Below are positions 7,945-17,087 of a DNA stretch of 64,000 nucleotides, piece after piece. Positions within the stretch are counted from its first letter, which is position 1. Each line of letters begins with the position of its first letter. Source of the DNA: Trachythela sp. YZ-2020 (Eukaryota; Cnidaria; Anthozoa; Malacalcyonacea; Clavulariidae); the NCBI GenBank assembly GCA_016169945.1, contig JADLSH010000263.1, forward strand, positions 91,499 through 155,498, given 5' to 3'. The notes under the pieces were generated by a model, which was given only the letters and a program-made list of their open reading frames with translations, searched no databases and was not told where the DNA came from. The translations under genes and the position numbers were made by a program.

Positions 7945-9270
7945 TCAATCTTCAGCGGCGAAGATTGTCCGGCCATCGACCACCGTACGCAAGACCTTGC
8001 CTTGCACGGGGTGATTGACGAAAGGCGAGTTCTTGGACTTGCTGCGGAAACGGTCGGGGTCGATCGACCAGGGCCGGTCGAGATTGAACAGGACCAGATC
8101 GGCCGCGTCGCCCTTGCGCAGGCGGCCGGCCTCGAGCCCCAGGATCTCGGCCGGCCGGAGGCTCAAGCTGGCCAGGACATCGAGCAGCGGCATCTGACCT
8201 TTGTGATAGAGCGCGAGCGACAGCGACAGCAGGGATTCCAGGCCGACGATGCCGAAGTCCGCGATCGCGAAAGGCAGGCGTTTGGAATCCTCGTCGTGTG
8301 GGCTATGGTCGCTGCAGACCGCGTCGATCAGGCCTTCGGCGACTGCCGCGGCGACCGCACGGCGGTCGTCCTCGCTGCGCAGCGGCGGCGAGACCTTGGC
8401 GAAGGTCCGGTAGTCGCCGACCTCGGTCTCGTTGAGCGTAAAGTAATGCGGCGCGGTGTCGCAGGTGACCGGCAGGCCGCGCGCCTTGGCGCGGCGAAGG
8501 ATCTCGACCGATTCGGCGGTCGAGATCAGGGCGACGTGGTAGCGTCCACCGGTCAGCTCGACTAGGCGCAAATCACGCTCGATCAGGATCACTTCCGCGG
8601 CGGCGGGGGTGCCGTCGAGGCCGAGGCGGGTCGCGACAGCGCCTTCGTTCATGACGCCCTTGGCCAGGCTGGGTTCCTCGGGGTGCTGCAGGATCACCAG
8701 ATCGAAAGTCCGGGCATAGCTGAGCGCCCGGCGCATGACCTGGGCATCGGCAACCGCCTTGGTACCGTCGGTGAAGGCGAGCGCGCCGTAGGACGAGAGC
8801 AGGCCCATCTCGGTCAGCTCCTCGCCCTCGGCGCGGCGCGTGACCGACCCGTAGCTGAAGATCTTGACCAGTTTGACCTCGCGGGCGCGCCGGGCGACGA
8901 ACTCCACGCCCGAGACATCGTCGACCACCGGCTGGCTATTTGGCAGGGCGACCATTGCGGTCACGCCGCCGCTGGCCGCGGCACGGCTGGCGGATTCGAT
9001 GGTCTCCTTGTGTTCCTCGCCGGGCTCGCGCAGCTGCACGCGCATGTCGATCAGGCCCGGCGCCAGGCAATGGCCGCCGCAGTCGATTGTCGTGACGCCC
9101 TCCGGAGCACCATCGCTAAACAGACCAGGCCCGAAATCGGTGATCTTACCGCTCTCGGCCAGCAGACCGCCCGGTGCATCGAGCCCGCTCGCCGGATCCA
9201 GCAGGCGGGCGTTGATGAAGGCGGTCCGTTTGCCGTTGCGCGGGCCGTTGAATTCGGTGGTCCCGGTCAT
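7945..9270 (-). CDS. pyrC: Dihydroorotase-like protein PyrC', probably catalytically inactive
   Basis: An amidohydrolase-fold protein of 441 residues encoded directly after pyrB, with a 4-base overlap. Active dihydroorotases carry a metal-binding HxH after GLIDMH; here the stretch reads [13 protein letters not shown], so Arg77 and Gln79 replace the two histidines. A second metal histidine in the HVST motif is replaced as well (ALISTAES, Leu249). His196 (LQHPEE) and Asp321 (SDHSPH) remain. In Pseudomonas-type systems a PyrC' like this has no activity and serves as a structural partner of aspartate carbamoyltransferase. By analogy this protein should form a complex with PyrB, while an active dihydroorotase lies elsewhere in the genome. 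The loss of ligands is seen; the structural role is inference. Confidence 0.9.
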   Translation of the reverse strand: MTGTTEFNGPRNGKRTAFINARLLDPASGLDAPGGLLAESGKITDFGPGLFSDGAPEGVTTIDCGGHCLAPGLIDMRVQLREPGEEHKETIESASRAAASGGVTAMVALPNSQPVVDDVSGVEFVARRAREVKLVKIFSYGSVTRRAEGEELTEMGLLSSYGALAFTDGTKAVADAQVMRRALSYARTFDLVILQHPEEPSLAKGVMNEGAVATRLGLDGTPAAAEVILIERDLRLVELTGGRYHVALISTAESVEILRRAKARGLPVTCDTAPHYFTLNETEVGDYRTFAKVSPPLRSEDDRRAVAAAVAEGLIDAVCSDHSPHDEDSKRLPFAIADFGIVGLESLLSLSLALYHKGQMPLLDVLASLSLRPAEILGLEAGRLRKGDAADLVLFNLDRPWSIDPDRFRSKSKNSPFVNHPVQGKVLRTVVDGRTIFAAED

Positions 9271-10244
9271 GCGTCATCGCCGCTATTGCGCTGCAGCGAG
9301 CGGGTGAGGGCGTCGAGGCAGGCCATGCGGACCGCGACCCCCATCTCGACCTGCTCGCGGATGACCGAGCGGTCGATATCGTCGGCCAGCTCGCTGTCGA
9401 TCTCGACCCCGCGGTTCATCGGTCCTGGATGCATGATCAGGGCATCGGGCTTGGCGAACGTCAGCTTCTCGTAGTCCAGTCCGAAATAGCGGAAATATTC
9501 CCGGACCGAGGGGACGAAGCTGCCCTGCATGCGCTCGGTCTGGAGCCGCAGCATCATCACGATGTCGCAGCCCTCCAGGCCCTTTCGCATGTCGTAAAAT
9601 GCTTCCACCCCGAGCTGCTCGACGTTGGCCGGGAGCAGCGTGGGCGGGGCGATCACCCGGACCCTGGCACCCATGGTGTTGAGCAGATGGATGTTCGAGC
9701 GGGCGACCCGGCTGTGCAGGATGTCGCCGCAGATCGCGACGGTCAGGCCCTCCAGGCGATCGCGCCGGCGCCGAATGGTCAGGGCATCCAACAGGGCCTG
9801 GGTCGGATGCTCGTGACTGCCGTCACCGGCGTTGATCACCGAGCAGTTGACCTTCTCCGACAACAGCTTGACCGCTCCTGAATCCGGATGGCGCACCACC
9901 AGCACGTCGGCGTGCATGGCGTTCAGCGTCATCGCCGTGTCCATCAGGGTCTCGCCCTTCTTGATCGAGGACCAAGCGACCGACATGTTGATCACGTCCG
10001 CGCCGAGCCGCTTGCCGGCCAGCTCGAAGGAGGTTCGGGTTCGGGTCGAGTTCTCGAAGAACAGGTTGATGACGGTCCGGCCGCGCAAATGGGACCGCTT
10101 CTTGTCGTCCTGGCGGTTGAGGTCGACATAGCTGTTCGAGAGGTCGAGGAGGAAAGAAATCTCCTGCGCCGTCAGCTGCTCGGTTCCCAGCAGGTGACGG
10201 TGCGGATAACCGAGGCCGTGCGGCCTTTCCTGCACCCTAGTCAT
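9267..10244 (-). CDS. pyrB: Aspartate carbamoyltransferase catalytic chain
   Basis: The enzyme condenses carbamoyl phosphate with aspartate to give N-carbamoyl-aspartate, the committed step of pyrimidine synthesis. At 325 residues it has the normal length. The carbamoyl-phosphate site is seen as [12 protein letters not shown], with the neighbouring loop [16 protein letters not shown]. The second substrate region has VIRHPDSGA-like and [14 protein letters not shown], and near the end [11 protein letters not shown]. The start at 10244 is the only methionine before the conserved YPHRHLLG. The stop overlaps the PyrC-like start by 4 bases, consistent with translational coupling and complex formation. 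No regulatory pyrI chain is present. Confidence 0.96.
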   Translation of the reverse strand: MTRVQERPHGLGYPHRHLLGTEQLTAQEISFLLDLSNSYVDLNRQDDKKRSHLRGRTVINLFFENSTRTRTSFELAGKRLGADVINMSVAWSSIKKGETLMDTAMTLNAMHADVLVVRHPDSGAVKLLSEKVNCSVINAGDGSHEHPTQALLDALTIRRRRDRLEGLTVAICGDILHSRVARSNIHLLNTMGARVRVIAPPTLLPANVEQLGVEAFYDMRKGLEGCDIVMMLRLQTERMQGSFVPSVREYFRYFGLDYEKLTFAKPDALIMHPGPMNRGVEIDSELADDIDRSVIREQVEMGVAVRMACLDALTRSLQRNSGDDA

Positions 10245-10350
10245 TAAAGCGGGAATATGACGAGCGACCTCTTGGGCCGCAAGGTGGTGGCTGGGTGGTT
10301 GGGCAATCGCATTTGGCGGTCGACATGCCCGGAGGCTGGAGAACCATTGT

Positions 10351-10395
10351 GCGTGCTTCGAGGCGGTCGCTGCGCGACCTCCTCAGCACGAGGAG
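10351..10395. repeat. Dispersed palindromic repeat, unit A
   Basis: The unit begins GTGCTTCGAGGCGG, contains the inner palindrome GGTCGCTGCGCGACC, and ends CCTCAGCACGAGGAG followed by seven Ts. It matches the general pattern (TCTCGAAGG ... inner palindrome ... CTCCTCA) of the short repeats scattered through many alphaproteobacterial genomes. The CTCCTC/GAGGAG stem plus T-run could terminate plus-strand transcripts. It lies in the 308-base gap between pyrB and the CoA-transferase gene. Confidence 0.6.
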
Positions 10396-10420
10396 ATTTT
10401 TTTAATACCATCAAAGGCTT

Positions 10421-10465
10421 ATCCTCACTCTGAGGAGTGCCGAAGGCACGTCTCGAAGGGCGCAC
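10421..10465. repeat. Dispersed palindromic repeat, unit B
   Basis: A second unit of the same repeat type in the opposite orientation, 25 bases after unit A: TCCTCACTCTGAGGAG, an inner palindrome GTGCCGAAGGCAC, then GTCTCGAAGG. The two units together form an imperfect inverted pair. The short minus-strand frame across this area (10244-10513) shows no family resemblance and I do not treat it as a gene. The rest of 10245-10552 holds nothing else I can recognise. Confidence 0.6.
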
Positions 10466-10552
10466 GCTTGGCATACGATCCAATTTTTTTACGGCGACCA
10501 TCTTCCTCCGCATAGCACTTATTTTTTTGAAGGCTGTGGATAAGCTGGCGAT

Positions 10553-11770
10553 TCAAATGATGCCGCCGTCCCTCAGTCGGTCGATCTCCGGCGACTCCAG
10601 ATCGAGCAGCTCCCGGAGCACCTCGTCGGTGTGCTGGCCCATGGTCGGCGGCGTGTGGCGGTACTCGACCGGTGTGCCCGACAGCTTGATCGGGTTGGCG
10701 ATCAGGTCGACCTTGCCGGTCTCGCTGTCCTCCAAGGGCAGGGTCAGCTTCATACCGCGCGCCACCACCTGAGGATCGGCGAAGACCTGATCGAGGTTGT
10801 TGACCGGGCCGGCCGGGACGCCGCGCGCCTCGAGGCCCTCGAGCCACTCGGCCTGAGTCTTCTTCATCGTATAGCCCGGTAGCATGTCGTAGAGCGCACG
10901 ACGGTTGTGGACCCGATCCGAGTTGGTCTTGAAGCGGGGGTCCCTTGCCAGCTCGGGGGCGCCGGCGAGCTCGCAGAAGCGGGCGAACTGGCCGTCGTTG
11001 CCGACCGCGATGATCACGTAGCCATCGGCGCAAGGCAGCACCTTGTAGGGCACGATGTTGGGATGCTCGTCACCCTGGCGCTTAGGCAGGTCGCCCGAGG
11101 TCAGGTAGTTCAGGCCCTCGTTGACCAGCCAGGCGATCTGGGTGTCGAGCAGCGCCAGGTCGATCGCCTGGCCCTCTCCGGTCCGGTCCCGGTGGCGCAG
11201 GGCGGCGAGGATGGCGGTCGAGGCGTACATGCCGCACATCACGTCGGCGATGCCGACCCCGACCTTCATGGGTACGCCGTCCGGCTCGCCGGTCAGGCTC
11301 ATCATGCCGCCCATGCCCTGGGCCAGATAATCGTAGCCGGCGCGCGGTGCATAGGGGCCGGTCTGGCCGAATCCGGTGATCGAGCAGAAGATCAGGCCGG
11401 GGTTGTCCGGCCGTAGGTCGGGGTAGGAGAGGCCGTACTTGGCTAGCCCGCCAGCCTTGAAGTTCTCGACCAGGATATCGCACTCGGCGATCATCCGTTT
11501 GGCCAGGGCCTGACCCTCGGGCGCGGCGATGTCGATCGTGACCGAGCGCTTGTTGCGGTTCGAGCTGAGATAGTAGGCGCTCTGGGTGGTCGCCGCGCCG
11601 CTCTTGCCCTTGAGGTAGGGTGGGCCCCATTTGCGCGTGTCGTCGCCCTGGCCCGGCCGCTCCACCTTGATCACATCGGCGCCCAGGTCGCCCAGCAGCT
11701 GGGTGCAAGTGGGTCCGGCGAGGATCCGCGTCAGGTCGAAGACGCGCAGGCCTTTGAGCGGGGCTGTCAT
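10553..11770 (-). CDS. Class III CoA-transferase (CaiB/BaiF family)
   Basis: These enzymes move coenzyme A between carboxylic acids. The 405-residue protein has the family start (LKGLRVFDLTRILAGPTCTQ), the CoA-site region (ADVIKVERPGQGDD), VTIDIAAPEG, and the catalytic aspartate in IDLALLDTQIAWLV (about residue 205). The C-terminal half contains the linker typical of the succinate-hydroxymethylglutarate/formyl-CoA transferase group. It lies 48 bases after the transporter gene on the same strand, so the pair may import and activate one organic acid. The exact acid cannot be told. The gene interrupts an otherwise housekeeping stretch between pyrB and ruvX. Confidence 0.92.
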   Translation of the reverse strand: MTAPLKGLRVFDLTRILAGPTCTQLLGDLGADVIKVERPGQGDDTRKWGPPYLKGKSGAATTQSAYYLSSNRNKRSVTIDIAAPEGQALAKRMIAECDILVENFKAGGLAKYGLSYPDLRPDNPGLIFCSITGFGQTGPYAPRAGYDYLAQGMGGMMSLTGEPDGVPMKVGVGIADVMCGMYASTAILAALRHRDRTGEGQAIDLALLDTQIAWLVNEGLNYLTSGDLPKRQGDEHPNIVPYKVLPCADGYVIIAVGNDGQFARFCELAGAPELARDPRFKTNSDRVHNRRALYDMLPGYTMKKTQAEWLEGLEARGVPAGPVNNLDQVFADPQVVARGMKLTLPLEDSETGKVDLIANPIKLSGTPVEYRHTPPTMGQHTDEVLRELLDLESPEIDRLRDGGII

Positions 11771-11818
11771 GTGCTGTTCCCGAGGTGGCTGAAGTCGAAG
11801 CGCGAGGGTTTTCCCCCG

Positions 11819-12739
11819 CTAGCCGAGCAAGGTCAAGGTCACTGGCAGGGTGACCAGGGCGATCAGGGTCTGAACCGTGATGATGGTCGCCATCAGCGGC
11901 GCGTCGCCACCCATCTGACGGGCCAGGATGTAGGAGCTGCTGGCGGTCGGCAGGGCGTTGAACAGCACGGCGATAATCAGTGCTATGCCGGTCACGTCGA
12001 AGGCCCAGGCGAGCCCGAGAGTGACGAGGGGCAGCACACCCAGCTTGAGCCCGCTCGAGACGACAAGTGCGTGGCCCTGGCCGCCGCTCAGCTCGAGCCG
12101 GAGACCGGCCCCGACCGCCAGCAGCCCGATCGGCAGGGCGGCGCGGCCGATCAGGTCCAGCAGGCCGGCAAGGACCTGGGGCAGGCCGAGCCCAGTCAGG
12201 TTGATCAGCAGCCCAATCGCGCTGGCGACGATCAGGGGGTTGCTGGCCCATCGCCGTGCGACCGCGCTCAGGTCGGCCGGTTCCCCGACAAGCGCTTTGG
12301 ACCCGAAGGCCGAAAGCACGGCCACCGAGATGATGTTGCCGCAAAGCACGATGGTCAGCACCGCGATAGCGGCCGCGGCCAGCCCCTGGTCACCGTAGAG
12401 GCCGGCCGCGATGGCCAGGCCGACATAGCCGTTGAAGCGGATCGCACCCTGGACGACGCTGGTGAAGCGGGCGCCGTCGCCACCGAACATCGGTCGTAGC
12501 GCCAGGCACAAACCGGTCACGATGGCCATCGCGAGGCCAATCGCCCCGGACAGCCCGAGATAATGGGACCCGCCGAGATCGGCATTGGCGCAGATCGCCA
12601 CCAGCAGGCACGGCAGCAGGACGAAGTAGGCGAGGCGTTCGGCCGAGAGCCAGAAGCTGTCCTCGAACAGGCCGCTACGGCGCAGCGCGAAGCCAAGCAG
12701 GATCAGCAAGAAGACCGGGAGAATGACGGCGAGGGTCAC
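11819..12739 (-). CDS. AEC-family (auxin efflux carrier-like) permease
   Basis: An integral membrane protein of 306 residues with about ten hydrophobic segments arranged as two five-helix halves, the AEC/MdcF pattern. It starts with a GTG at 12739, without a convincing Shine-Dalgarno. The second half has the conserved LPIGLLAVGAGL stretch and FNALPTASSSYILARQMGGD near the C-terminus. Bacterial members carry malonate, malate or other organic acids. The neighbouring CoA-transferase suggests an organic acid here too. Direction of transport is not shown by sequence. Confidence 0.9.
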   Translation of the reverse strand: MTLAVILPVFLLILLGFALRRSGLFEDSFWLSAERLAYFVLLPCLLVAICANADLGGSHYLGLSGAIGLAMAIVTGLCLALRPMFGGDGARFTSVVQGAIRFNGYVGLAIAAGLYGDQGLAAAAIAVLTIVLCGNIISVAVLSAFGSKALVGEPADLSAVARRWASNPLIVASAIGLLINLTGLGLPQVLAGLLDLIGRAALPIGLLAVGAGLRLELSGGQGHALVVSSGLKLGVLPLVTLGLAWAFDVTGIALIIAVLFNALPTASSSYILARQMGGDAPLMATIITVQTLIALVTLPVTLTLLG

Positions 12740-12857
12740 GGAGGAAGCATCGTATTTGAATGAGAAGGGGCTGGATCGGCGCGACTATGCGTGCCGCGAA
12801 GGCGGTCGTCCAGAGGGCGGATAGGAAGGTTCCGGTCTTCGCCGGTCCATTGGCGAC

Positions 12858-13334
12858 CTATCGGCTCCGGCTCAGGAAATCCAGCGCGCCCTGGAGAATG
12901 AACCCGGCGGCCAGCTTGTCGACGGCCTCGGCACGGCGTGATCGGCTGAGGTCGCCTTCGTCGATCATTGCGCGCTGGACCGCGGCGGTCGAGAGGCGCT
13001 CGTCCCAGAAGGCGATCGGCAAGTCGATGCCGGCCACCTGGATCAGGTTAGCGGCGAACTGGCGGGTAGACTGGCAGCGCGGGCCTTCGCTGCCGTCCAT
13101 GTTGACCGGCAGGCCAAGCACCAGACCGCCGACGTTGCGATCCCGGCAGTAGCCGGCCAGCATTTCTGCGTCTTTGGTAAACTTGGTGCGTCGGATCGTG
13201 TCCAGCGGCGATGCGACCATGAGCCCGCTGTCCGAGAGTGCGAGGCCGATGGTCTTAGAGCCCAGGTCGAGGCCTAGTACGCGCATGCCTCTCGGCAGGT
13301 TCGGCGGCAACTCTTGCAAGTCTAGGATCGGCAC
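12858..13334 (-). CDS. ruvX: Putative pre-16S rRNA nuclease / Holliday junction resolvase-like RuvX (YqgF)
   Basis: A small RNase H-fold nuclease thought to finish the 16S rRNA 5' end. The 158-residue product shows the first acidic motif LGLDLGSKTIGLALSD, the middle GLPVNMDGSEGPR, the DERLSTAAVQRAM stretch and a conserved aspartate near the end (EAVDKLAAGFILQGALD). The GTG at 13334 gives the N-terminal extension usual in alphaproteobacteria; an ATG at 13286 is an alternative. In relatives ruvX often lies beside gatC in the opposite direction. Here about 11 kb of accessory DNA separates them. Confidence 0.93.
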   Translation of the reverse strand: MPILDLQELPPNLPRGMRVLGLDLGSKTIGLALSDSGLMVASPLDTIRRTKFTKDAEMLAGYCRDRNVGGLVLGLPVNMDGSEGPRCQSTRQFAANLIQVAGIDLPIAFWDERLSTAAVQRAMIDEGDLSRSRRAEAVDKLAAGFILQGALDFLSRSR

Positions 13335-13579
13335 GGAAAAGCACTCTCACCGGGGAATGTGCCTCGGTTCTACGACGAAACAGGCATCATGGATAGACGC
13401 GCCAGAGGCCTCCGACGACTTGAGCAGCTTCGAGCCGAGCCGATCCGGCGTTTTAGTAACATTGAAACCATAGCCGGGATTGATAGATGTCAGTGTAAAA
13501 CCACGCTCCACCAAGCATGCCATGTTTGGTTGATGGAGAATCGGGTTCGGATGTACTGCGGCGGGAGGGCGCTGTTGTG

Positions 13580-14368
13580 ATGCTACAAAACGATAACTGG
13601 GGCGATCGAGCCCGGATCGGGATGTTCATCGTCGGGAACGAAGCGGTGCCGGAGGCCGAGTGGTGGGCGATGCTACCGCCGAATGTGTCCGTCCACGCCG
13701 CCCGGGTTACCGCATCCGCGCCCTGGGCGGATTGGCAGGAGAACCGATCAGGCATCGATCTTGCCGACGACCTGGTGCGGGGAAGCCGATAGTTCGCGGC
13801 CATGCGTTTGTCCGTCGTTGTCATTGGCCACAGTTCCAGCAGCTTCGTCGGCGGCAAGGGATGGGACGAGGTGGTGGTAAATGGTATTTCCGGCATTCTC
13901 GGCTCGAACGTAATCGTCACAACGAACGGCCTGGATACCCTTGCCGCGCTGCGTGCCTCGGGCGTGCAACGGCCGTTCCTGGTCCTGCCATCTTGGTTCA
14001 ACGACAAAACGATAGACGCAGGTGTCCGCTACTACGAAGACTACGGGTTTGAACCTTCGGGCCACCTTCGATACGAACCGGGTGAAAAATGGCAAGGCTT
14101 GCCGCCAGGCGATCTATACCGGCATGGCATGGGATTTGAGCAGGAGGTCGAATCTCTCCGTGAGCAGGTCAAGGCATCCTGTCCGACCGCGGCAGATGGG
14201 GTCCTTATTGCTGGTACGGGGCTTTGTTGTGTGGCTTTGCTGGAGTCACTAGAGCAGGATTTGAGACGACCGGTATTGTCGGCAAACCAAGCCAGCCTGT
14301 GGCACTGCCTGCAAATGACCGGCATTCGGCCCGATGTCGTCGGTTACGGGAGAATTTTCGAAATATGA
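13580..14368 (+). pseudogene. Asp/Glu racemase superfamily gene (maleate isomerase / arylmalonate decarboxylase-like) interrupted by an in-frame TAG
   Basis: Read through one stop, the frame gives about 262 residues, the length of the maleate isomerase/AMDase group. The N-terminal part (13580-13789) runs from RIGMFIVGNEAVPEAEWW to DLADDLVRGSR. A TAG at 13790-13792 interrupts it, and the same frame continues with VVVIGHSSSSFVGGKG, the first active-site loop. Later come the second catalytic loop (GTGLCCVALLESL) and the family ending LSANQASLWHC ... GYGRIFEI. The first catalytic cysteine position holds serine; the second loop keeps cysteines. The start at 13580 has GGGAGGG upstream. No frameshift is needed. 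It is either a nonsense mutation, a sequencing error, or two separately translated pieces (a second ATG follows at 13802). Confidence 0.75.
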
Positions 14369-14574
14369 ACCGTGATCGAACTGCGACGGATTTGGGTCGC
14401 AACCAGGCCGATACTCTGAGCCGGTGTTCTCGTTGGGTCCCAGGAGCACACAGGCAAACCGAGTCGCTGGGAGGTGTCCAGCTTGCCGCCGTGGTGTGCT
14501 ACAGAAAGGAAGCCACGGCGTCGGATCGAACCGGCTGCTGAGACATTCTGGCCTTTTGTGCACGGCGGTAAACC

Positions 14575-14838
14575 ATGAGGAAGAAGACACCCGGAACTTC
14601 GTTCTCCGACCTGGACGAGGAAGTGCCGGACTGGGTTGACGAGTCTTTGCCAGGGCGATCGACTCCCTACACGGAGGAGGAACTCGATCTCCTGGTAGAC
14701 AGCACGCTGGAGCGCATCGAAGATACAGCTGCCTGGACGAGGCTTGTCGCACGCATCGGAAATGAAGCCGCCCGGCGCGAGCTGCGAGCTCGCCTTATCA
14801 TGAGGGACGAGATCGCCAGCAAGCTTCCTAGGCACTGA
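14575..14838 (+). CDS. Small acidic hypothetical protein
   Basis: An 87-residue frame with an ATG preceded by GGCGG at a proper distance. The product is acidic in its first half (SDLDEEVPDWVDESLPG) and predicted helical with mixed charge in the second half. I do not recognise the family. It lies between a broken racemase gene and an IS91 remnant, so it may itself be part of transferred or decaying DNA. An antitoxin-like role is possible for such a protein, but no toxin-like partner is adjacent. About 200 bases upstream (14369-14574) contain nothing I can support. Confidence 0.45.
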   Translation: MRKKTPGTSFSDLDEEVPDWVDESLPGRSTPYTEEELDLLVDSTLERIEDTAAWTRLVARIGNEAARRELRARLIMRDEIASKLPRH

Positions 14839-14910
14839 TCCCTACCTTGACCCCACCGGCCAAGCGGATCGATACCAGGGTGGCGCTGCGCGCGCCAACG
14901 GGGCAAGTAG

Positions 14911-15498
14911 CGAGCTTCGGCGAGAATTCCGGTCTTCAACGATCTCGCAGCTCTCTCCGATAGGGCCGCTTTCAAGCGCTATCTCAAACCACTGCGCAGG
15001 ACCGAATGGGCGGTCTACGCAAAAGAGCCTTTCGCCGGGCCGGAAGCGGTCCTCGCCTACCTGTCGCGCTATACCCACCGCGTCGCCATCTCAAACAGCC
15101 GGCTTATCGCCCGTGATCACGACGGCGTCACCTTCAAGTGGAAGGATTACCGGCTGAAGGGATCAGCGCGCTACTCGACGATGACGCTGCCCGCCCACGA
15201 GTTCATCCGCCGCTTCCTGATCCACGTACTGCCCAAGGGCTTCCATCGTATCCGCCACTACGGCTTCCTCGCCAACGGCAATCGCACCGCCAATGTCGCA
15301 CGGGCGCGCCTGTTGCTGGCAGTGCCGCTCCACGATCATGCGCCCGACACCGAGGGCACTGCAGAGACCGACGAGCCCAGCCTGCCCGCTCATCCTTGCC
15401 CCAGCTGCGGCGGCCGTATGGTCATCATCGAGACTCCTCATCCTGAGCCTGTCGAAGGGCGAGCCAGGACAGAAACCGCAGCAACAGCGATCCCGTGA
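14911..15498 (+). pseudogene. IS91-family (Y2) transposase, C-terminal remnant
   Basis: The reading gives AAFKRYLKPLRRTEWAVYAK, then PEAVLAYLSRYTHRVAISNS, VTFKWKDYRLKGSARYSTMT and FIRRFLIHVLPKGFHRIRHY, the well-conserved C-terminal half of IS91/IS801-type transposases. An in-frame TAG at 14908 closes it upstream, and neither the N-terminal zinc finger nor the relaxase-like core precedes it. The last 20 or so residues, after CPSCGGRM, derive from a dispersed repeat inserted at 15434. IS91 elements move by rolling circle and can carry neighbouring genes; this one is too short to act. Confidence 0.85.
15434..15462. repeat. Dispersed repeat of the CCTGAGCCTGTCGAAGG type
   Basis: The block CTCATCCTGAGCCTGTCGAA is a short repeat common in GC-rich proteobacterial genomes. 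It resembles one arm of the units at 10351-10465 but lacks the inner palindrome. It lies in the 3' end of the IS91 remnant and changes the reading of the transposase tail. Confidence 0.5.
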
Positions 15499-15909
15499 CC
15501 CGCCCTCCTGCCAGAGCACCCGACTATGACGGACTTCCCTCACAGTAACGTCGATCTTGCCGAAAAGTCGCGGCCACCGGATCGCTCGCCTCGAGGACGA
15601 AACCTTCACTCAGAGCCGACGAAGAGAACCGTGATCAACGTCATAAGGCCGGCGCAAACCGGGCCAGCCTCTCGCGCCTACGGCAAGGCCTTCACCAGCA
15701 GGCCGACCAAACAAAGCCAGGCAACCTCCCTGCAATCCTCAAATCCCCATAGGCCCGTCGCCCAGAACCGCCGAGGCTAGCCGGCCCGCGATTTCGTGCC
15801 TTGGCGCTTCTCCGACGCCTGCAACTCCTGAGCCCAACCTACTTGCGCCGTGCCGGGCGTCCGAGAAACCTGCACAGGAGCGGCCATTCAATGAATGAGA
15901 TGGTAGGGT
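15499..15909. other. Non-coding stretch, probably the 3' flank of the IS91 remnant
   Basis: No frame here shows family resemblance or steady codon bias. IS91 elements usually have a few hundred bases beyond the transposase stop up to their origin end, and this stretch may be that. I cannot locate the terminal sequence with confidence. Confidence 0.35.
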
Positions 15910-16812
15910 ATGATGACTGTGCTACAATTTTCAATCATGAGAAGGTTCGGATTGCTGTGGTTGATACTGTCGGTCGTGTGCTTCGGCGCAATCTCGGCGC
16001 GCGGAATACCGCTCGCCGAAGCCGGGTCGCTTGGCGAGCCTGTCTTCTTCGACAGCGCCGTCCTTCCGCCGACCCCGTTCAAGGTCAAAAGGGCCAAAGA
16101 GCAGGGTGTCGAGCCGGAGCCGATCCCGGCCTTGGCGATTTGGGGGCATCTGAGCAAGCCGAAGGGTGATGGTCCGTTTCCCGCCATCGTCCTCTTGCAC
16201 GGCTGCGGCGGAATTGGGAGAGCCAATGAGGTGCGTACTGCACTGTTGGTCGACTGGGGTTATGTCGCACTAAACGTCGACAGCTTTGGCCCACGCGGCT
16301 TGGCAGATTGCTTCACGCGCACGAGACCTCCCGGGCCGTTGATGCGTGCGCTTGATGCACACGGCGCTAAGACCTTTTTAGCCGATCTCCCTTTCGTCGA
16401 TCCAGGGCGCATCGCGGTACTCGGCGGGTCGCACGGCGGGGGGACTGCCATGCAAGCCATCCACCAGTCGACGATTGCCAAGCTCGGCGTCGAGCCGTTT
16501 CGAGCCGCGGTGGCGTTCTATCCGAATTGCGATCCACTCGTGGAACCGGAAGTGCCGGTCTTGATCCTCATTGGCGACCTCGATACATGGACGCCGGTGA
16601 ACCTTTGTGAACGCTTCATGATGATGGGAGGCGCCGGTCGCGACGTCGTTCTGAAGATATACCCGGGCGCGTATCACGGCTTCGACCTCGAGGGCAATGA
16701 TTGGCGACATTCTGGACATATTGGGCGATACGATGCCGAGGCCTCCCGTGATGCGTTCGAGCGCATTCGCGCATTTCTCGCTCAGCATCTTGATCTGCAT
16801 GCCGTGGAATAG
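15910..16812 (+). CDS. Exported dienelactone hydrolase family protein
   Basis: An alpha/beta hydrolase of about 300 residues. A short polar start followed by MRRFGLLWLILSVVCFGAIS predicts a Sec signal peptide, so the enzyme probably acts outside the cytoplasm; the ATG at 15937 would give the cleanest signal peptide, the ATG at 15910 is the longer option. Catalytic elements are the nucleophile in VLGGSHGG, the acid in IGDLDTWTP and the histidine in AYHGFD. The oxyanion region is VLLHGCGG. Family members hydrolyse dienelactones and other esters or lactones; the substrate here is unknown. No close operon partner on the plus strand. Confidence 0.88.
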   Translation: MMTVLQFSIMRRFGLLWLILSVVCFGAISARGIPLAEAGSLGEPVFFDSAVLPPTPFKVKRAKEQGVEPEPIPALAIWGHLSKPKGDGPFPAIVLLHGCGGIGRANEVRTALLVDWGYVALNVDSFGPRGLADCFTRTRPPGPLMRALDAHGAKTFLADLPFVDPGRIAVLGGSHGGGTAMQAIHQSTIAKLGVEPFRAAVAFYPNCDPLVEPEVPVLILIGDLDTWTPVNLCERFMMMGGAGRDVVLKIYPGAYHGFDLEGNDWRHSGHIGRYDAEASRDAFERIRAFLAQHLDLHAVE

Positions 16813-17087
16813 ACCGGTCTGGGTCAGGTCCGGCTGCGGTGGCCCTCGGTTGGCCGCGCCCAGTGCTGGGGGCGGAGCTGACGAACAGGCCTCAAGGGAC
16901 ACGATCATCCGGTGTCAGGGGTAGTGCGGTCGCGACCGACTTCGCCCTGGCAGGGCTCTTCCTAGCCAACAGCCGACATTCAACGAAGCCTCGACCGGCC
17001 ATGCCGACGGTCTCAAGTCGACCCACAGCAGCGCTTCAGGCCCGTTGGGGCGAACGTCGGCTTTCGGATCGGAGACCGGTCACTCAA
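16813..17087. other. Intergenic stretch without recognisable features
   Basis: About 275 bases between the end of the hydrolase and the DUF1127 gene on the other strand. The two genes are convergent. I see no clear terminator hairpin, repeat or small gene here. Confidence 0.4.

Noticed and set aside
10244..10513. Minus-strand frame of 89 codons before pyrB
   Set aside because: It reads through two palindromic repeat units and has no coding-like composition.
13790..13792. Amber codons in the racemase-like and kinase-like genes as pyrrolysine codons, prompted by the nearby MttB-family gene
   Set aside because: TAG is a normal stop for many genes here (for example those ending at 34892, 46211 and 47153), the MttB-like gene has no internal TAG, and no pylT- or pylS-like gene is visible.
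14575..14838. Toxin-antitoxin system around the small acidic protein
   Set aside because: No toxin-like frame lies next to it; size and charge alone do not support the call.
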